Assembly (NCBI GenBank): GCA_027295975.1
Contig: JAPUJX010000370.1
Coordinates: 1-7,071, forward strand
DNA length: 7,071 bases
Source: Gammaproteobacteria bacterium
Lineage (GTDB): Bacteria; Pseudomonadota; Gammaproteobacteria; Pseudomonadales; Azotimanducaceae
Direction of reading: 5' to 3'
The translations under genes were made by a program, and so were the position numbers. This document shows, piece by piece, positions 1 through 5,343 of this stretch. The notes below the pieces were generated by a model. The model ran no database searches and was not told where the DNA came from. It was given only the letters and a program-made list of their open reading frames with translations. Position 1 is the stretch's first letter. Every line of letters starts with the position of its first letter.

Positions 1-237
1 CGGATCCTGTGCATCAACGAGGCGGCCACCTTACACATGGGACCGGCGTACATCATCGTTACCCTCAGCGTCGATTTTGTCGACGGCATCGATTCCTCGG
101 AACTCGAAAGTGCGGTTACCGAGATCAGCGACCGGGTAAAACGCCTGGACCCGGCAATACAACGGGTGTTCGTTGAAGCCGAACGCGGCGCGGACCCTCG
201 CGCGCATGACAACCACCCACCAGGCAAGTCCCAATAA
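1..237 (+). CDS. Cation diffusion facilitator (CDF) family transporter, C-terminal end (5' end missing)
   Basis: This is the last 78 codons of a gene that begins before the window. The frame is open from base 1 to TAA at 235-237. The visible protein (RILCINEAATLHMGP..., then VTLSVDFVDGID and AIQRVFVEAE) matches the soluble cytoplasmic dimerisation domain that ends CDF metal/proton antiporters. That domain typically carries a T-x-H-x-GP motif, a beta strand LxVDFxDGL, a helix, and a final RVFIEAE strand. In the family this domain follows six membrane segments, binds regulatory Zn2+, Fe2+ or Mn2+, and couples dimerisation to metal efflux. None of the membrane part is visible, so the metal cannot be inferred. 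The roughly 17 residues after the last strand (RGADPRAHDNHPPGKSQ) are a hydrophilic tail. The next gene starts one base after the stop, which suggests co-transcription and perhaps translational coupling. Family assignment is from memory of the motif, not from a search. Confidence 0.75.
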   Translation, partial: RILCINEAATLHMGPAYIIVTLSVDFVDGIDSSELESAVTEISDRVKRLDPAIQRVFVEAERGADPRAHDNHPPGKSQ

Positions 238-238
238 C

Positions 239-1738
239 ATGACACACGACATAACCCTGGTTGGTGCCGGCATGTGCGGGATGTTCTCAGCCCTTGCCAT
301 GGCGCAAAAAGGACATCAGGTCACCATCTTCGAGCGCGATTCGGTACCGCCGGCGGGGGACGCAGATAAGGCGTTCTTCGAGTGGGAAAGAAAGGGCGCC
401 GCGCAATTCCGCCACCCTCACGCTTTTCTCGGTTTGATGTGTAATCTGATCCAGCAACACCATCCGGAACTGTTGGCGCGGTTTCAGGAGGCCGGTGCGC
501 GGATCGTCACCCTGGAGGAGATGTTGCCGCCGAAATTGCGCAACCGTTACACGGCGGCTCCGGGTGATGAGAAACTCTGGGTGTTGTTGTGCCGGCGGGC
601 AACGATGGAAACGGTCGTTCGCCGTTATGTGGAGAACATCGAAAACGTGCGAATAGTCAGTGATCGTACCGTGACGGGATTACTGGTCAACGAACACGAC
701 GGCCAACTCGACATAACGGGTGTCGAACTGGGCGAACGAACCGGCGGCCACGAACCAGCTCGACACAACAGTGAACTGGTTGTTGACGCGAGCGGACGCA
801 CCAGTAAATTTCCAGGCTGGCTCGCGAAATTGGGACGGCCGGTGCGGGAAGAAAAGGAAGACGCCGAGATCGTGTATTTCACCAAACATTTCCGATTGCG
901 GCCGGGTGAGAGGGAGCCAACCCGGAGTGAACGTCCGGGCGCCGGAGATCTGGGATATTTGAAGTTTGGGGTATTCCCGGGAGAGAACGGGCATTTCGCC
1001 ATCATTTTGTGTGTCCCCCTGGGGGAGAACGTGTTGCGCAGGGCGGTTCGCGATACCGGACTTTTCGATCAAATCTGCCTCAACATACCCGGCCTTACCC
1101 CATGGTTGGAAAACGCCAGAAGCGAAGCGACCACCGAACCGTTTGGTATCGGCGACATCAAATCGGTGTGGCGTCATTTCGTGACGGACGGTCATCCCCT
1201 GGCAACCAACTTTTTCGCCGTCGGAGACGCGGCGCTTCGCACCAATCCTCTGTATGGCAGGGGCTGTAGTACCGGTATCAAACACGCGCAGCTACTTGCC
1301 GAAGTGATCGAGGAGAACCGCGACCCGGTTACCCGCGAGCTGCGATTTGCCGAGCGCACCGAGGAGGAGTTGCGGCCCATTTTTGACGCGAGTCTGCGCG
1401 AAGACCGAAGCGGGATCAAACGAGCCAGAGCGGTCATGGAAGGTCGAGTTCTGCACCGGCCGGATTCATTGAAGAAGTGGTTTCGATTGGCTTTCGGCGA
1501 CGCCGTCAGGGCAGCCAGCCGGGAACAATTGCATGTGCTTCGCGGGGTGATGAAAACGTTTCATCTGCTGGAAAAGCCGGGCGATTTTCTCAAGGACAGA
1601 CGCATCCAGGCGACAATTTTTCGTTATATGGTTCGGGGCCGAAAACGCAACGCCGCCGCCCGGCTGCAACCGGGACCAAGCCGGGCGGCCCTCCATGATC
1701 TGTTGGGGTTGTCTCGACCTTCGCGGTCGCCCGGATAA
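239..1738 (+). CDS. FAD-dependent oxidoreductase (group A flavin monooxygenase / halogenase-like fold), substrate unknown
   Basis: The protein is 499 aa. Three flavoprotein signatures are visible in order. An N-terminal Rossmann motif G9-A-G-M-C-G14 is followed by acidic E32 at the end of strand 2 (VTIFERD), which binds the ADP part of FAD. D183-A-S-G-R187 lies in the middle. The second FAD motif G329-D-A-A starts a segment running to NPLYGRGCS (N336-S344). The QFRHPHAFL stretch near residue 56 also occurs in uncharacterised monooxygenase-like proteins related to halogenases and p-hydroxybenzoate-hydroxylase-type enzymes. I do not see the WxWxIP motif of tryptophan halogenases, so halogenation is unlikely. 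The C-terminal third (about 360-499) is helical, basic and not recognisable to me. There is no signal peptide, so it is probably cytosolic or membrane-associated. I chose ATG 239 because it lies one base after the upstream stop and the protein then starts directly at the Rossmann strand. In-frame ATGs at 173 and 206 would add unmatched residues overlapping the upstream gene. The substrate cannot be inferred. Confidence 0.8.
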   Translation: MTHDITLVGAGMCGMFSALAMAQKGHQVTIFERDSVPPAGDADKAFFEWERKGAAQFRHPHAFLGLMCNLIQQHHPELLARFQEAGARIVTLEEMLPPKLRNRYTAAPGDEKLWVLLCRRATMETVVRRYVENIENVRIVSDRTVTGLLVNEHDGQLDITGVELGERTGGHEPARHNSELVVDASGRTSKFPGWLAKLGRPVREEKEDAEIVYFTKHFRLRPGEREPTRSERPGAGDLGYLKFGVFPGENGHFAIILCVPLGENVLRRAVRDTGLFDQICLNIPGLTPWLENARSEATTEPFGIGDIKSVWRHFVTDGHPLATNFFAVGDAALRTNPLYGRGCSTGIKHAQLLAEVIEENRDPVTRELRFAERTEEELRPIFDASLREDRSGIKRARAVMEGRVLHRPDSLKKWFRLAFGDAVRAASREQLHVLRGVMKTFHLLEKPGDFLKDRRIQATIFRYMVRGRKRNAAARLQPGPSRAALHDLLGLSRPSRSPG

Positions 1739-1747
1739 TGCCGGTGT

Positions 1748-1786
1748 TGGCGCCGAGGAGAGGACTTGAACCTCCACGGGGTTGCC
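1748..1786 (-). pseudogene. tRNA-Leu 3' fragment (part of variable arm, T arm, acceptor, CCA)
   Basis: On the minus strand this reads as the 3' part of a tRNA with a long variable arm. T stem GGAGG is at 1775-1771, T loop TTCAAGT at 1770-1764, closing strand CCTCT at 1763-1759 (one G-U pair), acceptor strand CCTCGGC at 1758-1752, discriminator G at 1751 and encoded CCA at 1750-1748. The 5' half is absent: no GCCGAGG acceptor strand or D arm occurs at the expected distance (about base 1835). The acceptor strand is the exact complement of the 5' acceptor strand of the fragment at 2230-2270, so the two pieces probably come from one gene. It is convergent with the oxidoreductase gene, ending 10 bases from its stop codon. 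Confidence 0.75.
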
Positions 1787-1964
1787 GGGTGATAAACTCA
1801 TGACCGTCGCAAGATGACCCGAAGCGGACGCTGCTGAACACGTCAAACGAGCATTGTTTCAACATGTTCTAGACGCTGTAAGTGCTAGTCTCAGGATCGT
1901 TGGGTTTGATAACACTCTCGCGACTTTGCCGACGACGCGGAAGCTGATCGACAAGTGAGAGCGG

Positions 1965-1993
1965 CGGACTCCTTCGGGGGTCCGTTTTTATTT
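1965..1993 (+). terminator. Rho-independent terminator
   Basis: An 8-bp stem is formed by CGGACTCC (1965-1972) and GGGGTCCG (1977-1984), with one T-G pair. It is closed by the very stable TTCG tetraloop and followed by TTTTTATTT (1985-1993). The T tract is only on the plus strand, so it ends plus-strand transcripts, most simply the transporter-oxidoreductase transcript 227 bases upstream. It stops four bases short of the 3' end of the convergent tRNA-Leu, so it would also keep read-through from producing antisense to that tRNA. The minus strand has no T run after the hairpin, so it does not look bidirectional. Confidence 0.85.
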
Positions 1994-1996
1994 GAG

Positions 1997-2083
1997 TGGT
2001 GCCCAGGGCGAGACTCGAACTCGCACACCCGTAAGGACACGGCGACCTGAACGCCGCGCGTCTACCAATTCCGCCACCTGGGC
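1997..2083 (-). tRNA. tRNA-Leu, anticodon CAG, with encoded CCA
   Basis: This is a complete 87-nt class II tRNA. The acceptor is GCCCAGG (2083-2077) paired with CCTGGGC (2007-2001), then discriminator A and CCA at 1999-1997. The D arm reads GCGGAATTGGTAGACGC. The anticodon stem CGGCG/CGCCG closes the loop TTCAGGT, so the anticodon is CAG and it reads CTG codons. A long variable arm follows (about TGTCCTTACGGGTGT). The T arm is GCGAG-TTCGAGT-CTCGC, fully paired. The long variable arm, discriminator A and D-loop GG are leucine tRNA features. All stems pair, so it looks functional. It lies on the opposite strand to rnr, inside the interruption of a second tRNA-Leu(CAG). Confidence 0.96.
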
Positions 2084-2098
2084 ATAATCAAACGATGC

Positions 2099-2107
2099 AA
2101 AATATCA
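2099..2107 (-). promoter_or_regulatory. Candidate extended -10 element for the tRNA-Leu
   Basis: On the minus strand TGATATTTT (2107-2099) fits an extended -10 element (TGn plus a hexamer matching TATAAT at 4 of 6 positions). It lies 15 bases upstream of the mature tRNA 5' end, predicting a start near 2092 and a leader of about nine bases. No good -35 hexamer is present at 16-18 bp spacing, so the assignment rests on the -10 and its position. Confidence 0.35.
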
Positions 2108-2128
2108 TTCCAGCGGTGAAACCGCACG

Positions 2129-2144
2129 TGTCACAAATGTCACA
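2129..2144. repeat. Perfect direct repeat TGTCACA x2
   Basis: TGTCACA occurs at 2129-2135 and again at 2138-2144, two bases apart. On the minus strand it reads as tandem TGTGACA. It sits about 37-52 bases upstream of the inferred tRNA-Leu transcription start. A perfect 5-bp hairpin GCGGT-GAA-ACCGC (2113-2125) lies between it and the -10 element. The arrangement could be an activator or UP-like region for the tRNA promoter. Tandem rather than inverted half-sites argue against a classic CRP/FNR site. Function is not established. Confidence 0.4.
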
Positions 2145-2174
2145 CCGGTAGACCCGCCCAAGATCAACCACCAT

Positions 2175-2203
2175 TTGTAACCGCGCGATTTACCTGTTAA
2201 ATA
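2175..2203 (+). promoter_or_regulatory. Candidate promoter for rnr
   Basis: TTGTAA (2175-2180, 4 of 6 to TTGACA) is followed after 17 bp by TAAATA (2198-2203), itself preceded by TG one base earlier (extended -10). This predicts a start near 2210 and a leader of about 110 nt before the rnr ATG. The leader would carry the hairpin at 2212-2241 and the antisense of the tRNA-Leu 5' fragment. The -10 hexamer is poor, so this is a moderate guess. Confidence 0.3.
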
Positions 2204-2211
2204 TCGCCGCG

Positions 2212-2241
2212 AGCTTCCTAGGTCTACAGGCACCTGAAGCT
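2212..2241. repeat. Imperfect inverted repeat at the tRNA-Leu breakpoint
   Basis: AGCTTC (2212-2217) pairs with GAAGCT (2236-2241) and AGGT (2220-2223) pairs with ACCT (2232-2235), giving ten base pairs with a two-base bulge (2218-2219) and an 8-base loop. One arm is the anticodon region of the broken tRNA-Leu; the other lies just beyond the point where tRNA similarity stops. It may reflect how the gene was broken, or be a hairpin in the rnr leader. Confidence 0.5.
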
Positions 2242-2270
2242 AGCGTGTCTACCAATTTCACCACCTCGGC
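2230..2270 (-). pseudogene. tRNA-Leu(CAG) 5' fragment (acceptor, D arm, anticodon loop)
   Basis: On the minus strand the sequence begins with acceptor strand GCCGAGG (2270-2264), then a D arm GTGAAATTGGTAGACAC, the 5' anticodon stem CTAGC (2243-2239) and the loop TTCAGGT (2238-2232) with anticodon CAG. After the next two bases GC, similarity ends. The expected stem strand GCTAG is replaced by GCCTG, and there is no variable arm or T arm in the following 60 bases. The best-fitting 3' part is the fragment at 1748-1786, whose acceptor is exactly complementary. It therefore looks like one tRNA-Leu gene broken at the 3' side of the anticodon loop. It cannot fold alone and is probably non-functional. 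Confidence 0.8.
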
Positions 2271-2320
2271 ACGAAGTGGGCGCGCAAATTTACTGAAGAG
2301 CCGTAGTAGTTGTCAATCAG

Positions 2321-4441
2321 ATGGTCCGTAAAACCAAACCACTCGACACCCCAGGCCCGGTGACCTCCCGGCAGTTGCTTGCGGTGCTCAAACGAAGTCC
2401 CGCAGCCATGGGCTGGCGCGAGCTTGTGGAGCGTTTTGCCGGGCGGGGGTCCAGGAAAGCGTTACGGCTGCTTCTCAACGGTCTGATGCGTAATGGCGAG
2501 ATTCGCCAGGATCATCGGGGTTCGTATCATCTAACGGATGAATCGAAGGGCGAGATAGACGTGCTGGCGGGACGCGCCAGGCAGTTGACGTTTCGCGGGG
2601 TAGCGGTTGAACGGGGACGTCGCTTTCGGTTGCGTCCGGGCGACAAGGTTGAAGCTCGAATCCAGGGGGACAGTGCCCGGGTGCTCGGGGTGATCGACTA
2701 TTCACCGACCCCGGTGGTAGGCGAGCTTCGTCGTCACTCGCATTACGCCTATGTCGAATCTCTGAGCCCCGAGTACAAGGGGCGCGTTTCACTCATCGAG
2801 GTTCCACCGGACGGGCGCGATGGAGACACCGTTCGCGTCACCATCGTTGGTGAGGATCGACGGGGCCTCAGCGGATTTGTCAGCGAGATCGTTTCAACCG
2901 CCAGGGGGGCGGCCCACGCGGCAGAAACTCTGCTTGCCAGTCACCGGGTGCCCGTCGAGTGGCCGGACGGCGTGACCAAGGCGGCGGCCCGGTTGCCGAA
3001 GGGTGTGATGGCCGGACGGTACCGCGACCGCGCCCAACTCGAGAAACTGCCGCTGATCACCATCGATGGCGAGACGGCGCGGGACTTCGATGACGCGGTA
3101 TTTGCCGAGCGGCGCGGGCGGGGTTGGCGGTTGGTGGTGGCGATTGCCGATGTTGCCCACTACGTTAAGCCGGCGGGGGCACTCGATATCGAAGCCCGGG
3201 AGCGCGGAAATTCCGTATACCTGCCGGATCGGGTGGTGCCGATGTTGCCGGAAACGTTGTCCAACCACTTATGTTCGCTGCGTCCCCAGGAGGCGCGCTT
3301 GGCGATGGTTTGCGACATGCGGGTTTCCGCATTGGGCAAGGTCACGGGTTTCGAGTTTTACGAGGCCGTCATTCGTTCCTGGGAGCGTCTCACCTACACC
3401 CGGGTCAACGAGTTTCTCACCACCGGCAGGCTCGACGTGGATGTGGCCGTGCATCGCTCGCTGACCGAGTTACACGAGTTATACAAAGCATTCAGCCGGG
3501 CGCGGGACGAACGCGGCGGTCTCGACTTCGACACCCATGAGGCGGTGCTGGAACTCGCCGGAGACGAAGTTGTAGCGATTCACCCGGTGACCCGCAACGA
3601 TGCTCACCGGCTAATCGAAGAAGCCATGATCGCCGCCAACGTCTGCGCGGCCCGCTTTCTGGAAAAAGCCGAACACCAGGGCCTCTACCGGGTGCATGAA
3701 CCGCCCCAGGGGGAGAAGCGCGAACAGCTTCGTCAGACTTTTGCCTTTGCGGGGGTGCGCATGCAGCGCGGTGAACTGACCCCCACGGGTATTCGTAAGG
3801 CCCTGGCGGCCCTTGCGGAGAGGAACGATGCCTGGATTTTCGAGATGCTTGTGCTGCGTTCGATGAATCAGGCGCTGTACACCCCCGCAAACAAAGGCCA
3901 CTTCGGGTTGGCGCTGCCCAGCTATATGCATTTCACCTCTCCGATCAGACGGTATGCGGATCTCGTCGTTCATCGCTCGATCAAACACATCATCCACGAC
4001 GAACATCCATCGATGAGCGACGATTGGCTCAACGACACCGGCAAGCAGATCTCAATGACCGAGCGTCGGGCCGACGAGGTCGGCTGGGGGGTCGAAGGCT
4101 GGCTCAAATGCGAATACATCTCCTCGAGGATCGGTCAGAGCTTCGCAGGCGTCATTGTCAGCGTTACCGAGTTCGGGCTCTTCGTTGAGCTATCGGGGTT
4201 TTACGTTCAGGGCCTCGTGCACATTTCGGAACTCGGAACCGACTTCTTTCAGTATCGACCTCAGGCGATGAGTATCGTCGGTGAGCGGTCCGGCCGTAAC
4301 TTCGCGATGGGAGACGAATTGCAGGTCAGGTTGGTGGAAGTGGTGCCCTCCCTCGGTCGGGTCAACCTCGAACTCGTCGGACCGGGACGCGGCACCGGGA
4401 GTAAACGTGGTGTCCGCGGCGGCCGGCGCCGCAACCGGTGA
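2321..4441 (+). CDS. rnr: Ribonuclease R (3'-5' exoribonuclease, RNase II/RNB family)
   Basis: The protein is 706 aa; E. coli RNase R is 813. RNase R processively degrades structured RNA from the 3' end, acting in rRNA and tmRNA quality control, mRNA decay and cold or stress growth. An N-terminal winged-helix region (about 12-72) is followed by cold-shock/OB domains (about 78-190) and the RNB catalytic domain. That domain carries the metal-binding motif D249-G-E-T-A-R-D255-F-D257-D258, matching E. coli D272, D278, D280 and D281, and S540-P-I-R-R-Y-A-D547. An S1 domain follows (about 605-687), then a 20-residue Gly/Arg-rich basic tail. The first cold-shock domain looks reduced and the tail is much shorter than the E. 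coli Lys-rich tail. An in-frame TGA at 2294 leaves ATG 2321 as the first start. No strong Shine-Dalgarno sequence precedes it; GAAGAG at 2295-2300 is 20 bases away. rlmB follows after ten bases, consistent with an rnr-rlmB operon. Confidence 0.97.
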   Translation: MVRKTKPLDTPGPVTSRQLLAVLKRSPAAMGWRELVERFAGRGSRKALRLLLNGLMRNGEIRQDHRGSYHLTDESKGEIDVLAGRARQLTFRGVAVERGRRFRLRPGDKVEARIQGDSARVLGVIDYSPTPVVGELRRHSHYAYVESLSPEYKGRVSLIEVPPDGRDGDTVRVTIVGEDRRGLSGFVSEIVSTARGAAHAAETLLASHRVPVEWPDGVTKAAARLPKGVMAGRYRDRAQLEKLPLITIDGETARDFDDAVFAERRGRGWRLVVAIADVAHYVKPAGALDIEARERGNSVYLPDRVVPMLPETLSNHLCSLRPQEARLAMVCDMRVSALGKVTGFEFYEAVIRSWERLTYTRVNEFLTTGRLDVDVAVHRSLTELHELYKAFSRARDERGGLDFDTHEAVLELAGDEVVAIHPVTRNDAHRLIEEAMIAANVCAARFLEKAEHQGLYRVHEPPQGEKREQLRQTFAFAGVRMQRGELTPTGIRKALAALAERNDAWIFEMLVLRSMNQALYTPANKGHFGLALPSYMHFTSPIRRYADLVVHRSIKHIIHDEHPSMSDDWLNDTGKQISMTERRADEVGWGVEGWLKCEYISSRIGQSFAGVIVSVTEFGLFVELSGFYVQGLVHISELGTDFFQYRPQAMSIVGERSGRNFAMGDELQVRLVEVVPSLGRVNLELVGPGRGTGSKRGVRGGRRRNR

Positions 4442-4451
4442 TCGGTTGGCC

Positions 4452-5222
4452 ATGAGCCAGATCCATGGCATTCACGCGGTACGGGCATTGCTCGAGGGTG
4501 TGCTGCGGCAGCGGGCGGTGCCGGGTAACGACGCGGAGCGGGTACGAGCCCTGTATGTGCAGCGCGGACGTCGCGACCAGCGAATTGGCACGCTCATGGA
4601 CCTTGCCCGAGAGGCGGGCATACGCATAGAGGTTGTCGACAAGCGTTGGTTGGACCGACGTACCGGAGGTAGCCACCAGGGGGTGGCCGTCGACAGCCAC
4701 GAACTCGCCCTCGCGGACGAATCCGCTCTCGAAACAAGGCTCGCGAGCTTGCGCAAAGCGCCGTTGCTCCTCGTGCTGGATGGGATAACGGATCCACGTA
4801 ATCTTGGTGCCTGTCTGCGTAGTGCCAACGCGGCGGGGGCGGATGCGGTGTTGCTGCCAAAACGTCATAGCGCGCCGTTGAATGCGGCGGCGCTCAAGAC
4901 GGCGGCCGGGGGTGCTGAATCCCTGTTGCTGATCGAAGTGACCAATCTGGCGCGTACCCTTGCCTGGCTCAAGGATCGGGGCATCTGGATTATTGGTGCC
5001 GCGGGCGCGGGTGAGCACCTGTGGAGTGCCGTCGATCTGACGGTCGGATGTGCCCTCGTGGTCGGCAGCGAAGACAGGGGTTTGCGTGCACTCACGGCTA
5101 AATCCTGCGATCGGCTCGTGCAGATTCCCATGTTCGGGGAGGTTTCGAGCCTCAATGTTTCCGTGGCAACGGGGATATTGCTGTTTGAAGCCGTTCGCCA
5201 GCGGGCGCTTGCATCGGGCTGA
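4452..5222 (+). CDS. rlmB: 23S rRNA (guanosine-2'-O-)-methyltransferase RlmB
   Basis: The protein is 256 aa (E. coli 243). RlmB uses S-adenosylmethionine to 2'-O-methylate G2251 in the P loop of 23S rRNA. It belongs to the SPOUT/TrmH superfamily and acts as a dimer with a knotted cofactor site. An N-terminal substrate-binding domain starts [13 protein letters not shown] and ends [10 protein letters not shown]. The three SPOUT motifs follow: D110-GITDPRN117-LGACLR123 (motif 1, with conserved Asn and Arg), V204-GSEDRG210 (motif 2), and I225[16 protein letters not shown] (motif 3). Compared with E. coli there are about ten extra residues after LLEG. I start at ATG 4452, ten bases after rnr ends, because it gives the family N-terminus. 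An upstream in-frame ATG at 4281 would add 57 residues that only read the rnr end in another frame. The Shine-Dalgarno is weak, so translation may be coupled to rnr. The rpsF promoter overlaps its last codons. Confidence 0.96.
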   Translation: MSQIHGIHAVRALLEGVLRQRAVPGNDAERVRALYVQRGRRDQRIGTLMDLAREAGIRIEVVDKRWLDRRTGGSHQGVAVDSHELALADESALETRLASLRKAPLLLVLDGITDPRNLGACLRSANAAGADAVLLPKRHSAPLNAAALKTAAGGAESLLLIEVTNLARTLAWLKDRGIWIIGAAGAGEHLWSAVDLTVGCALVVGSEDRGLRALTAKSCDRLVQIPMFGEVSSLNVSVATGILLFEAVRQRALASG

Positions 5223-5237
5223 GGTCGTCCCTACAAT
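5209..5237 (+). promoter_or_regulatory. Sigma70-type promoter of the rpsF-rpsR-rplI operon
   Basis: TTGCAT (5209-5214; 4 of 6 to TTGACA) and TACAAT (5232-5237; 5 of 6 to TATAAT) are separated by exactly 17 bp. The elements span the rlmB stop codon. The predicted start is near 5244, giving a leader of about 100 nt before rpsF. This lets the ribosomal-protein genes be expressed independently of rnr-rlmB. Confidence 0.7.
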
Positions 5238-5241
5238 CCCG

Positions 5242-5317
5242 CTCCGCTGTGAGATTGGGTTGCCCATTCACACAGTCCCTGCCTCACGCCGTATCACGCA
5301 AGGTGGAACGAGCGGAG
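5242..5317 (+). promoter_or_regulatory. Structured rpsF leader, possible S6:S18 autoregulatory site
   Basis: The leader can fold into a closed unit. CTCCGCT (5242-5248) pairs with AGCGGAG (5311-5317) over 7 bp. Stacked on it, GTGAG (5249-5253) pairs with CTCAC (5283-5287), enclosing a small hairpin TGGG-TTG-CCCA (5256-5266). An unpaired segment of about 23 bases (5288-5310) contains CCG at 5289-5291. Many bacteria place before rpsF an RNA element, bound by the S6:S18 dimer through a CCG resembling the S18 site in 16S rRNA, that represses the operon. Position, size and an exposed CCG fit that element, but I matched it by eye and not to the covariance model. The Shine-Dalgarno AGGGAG (5331-5336) lies just outside the fold. 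Confidence 0.4.
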
Positions 5318-5343
5318 GCGATATCACCGAAGGGAGATTTCCG

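Noticed and set aside
625..1285. Minus-strand open frames across the oxidoreductase gene
   Set aside because: They are antisense to a gene with clear FAD-binding motifs and show no motif of their own.
1748..2083. The 3' tRNA fragment as an attachment-site copy of the intact tRNA-Leu's 3' end
   Set aside because: The T arm and acceptor differ (GGAGG...CCTCGGC against GCGAG...CCTGGGC), so the fragment is not a direct repeat of the intact gene. It matches the broken 5' half instead.
1748..2270. A group I intron in the anticodon loop of the split tRNA-Leu
   Set aside because: Group I introns do occur in tRNA-Leu anticodon loops, but the interruption contains a whole tRNA gene, the exon junction does not restore the GCTAG stem strand, and I could not assemble a paired P7 core. 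A covariance search (Rfam group I model) would settle it.
4281..4451. N-terminal extension of RlmB from ATG 4281
   Set aside because: It overlaps the conserved S1 domain of RNase R in another frame, while the family N-terminus begins at 4452.
4362..5267. 301-codon minus-strand open frame
   Set aside because: It lies opposite rlmB and the end of rnr, has no recognisable domain, and is explained by the codon bias of the plus-strand genes.
5050..5343. N-terminal extension of S6 from ATG 5050
   Set aside because: It reads through rlmB motif 3 in another frame and through the promoter and leader. The Shine-Dalgarno and conserved MRHYE mark 5344.
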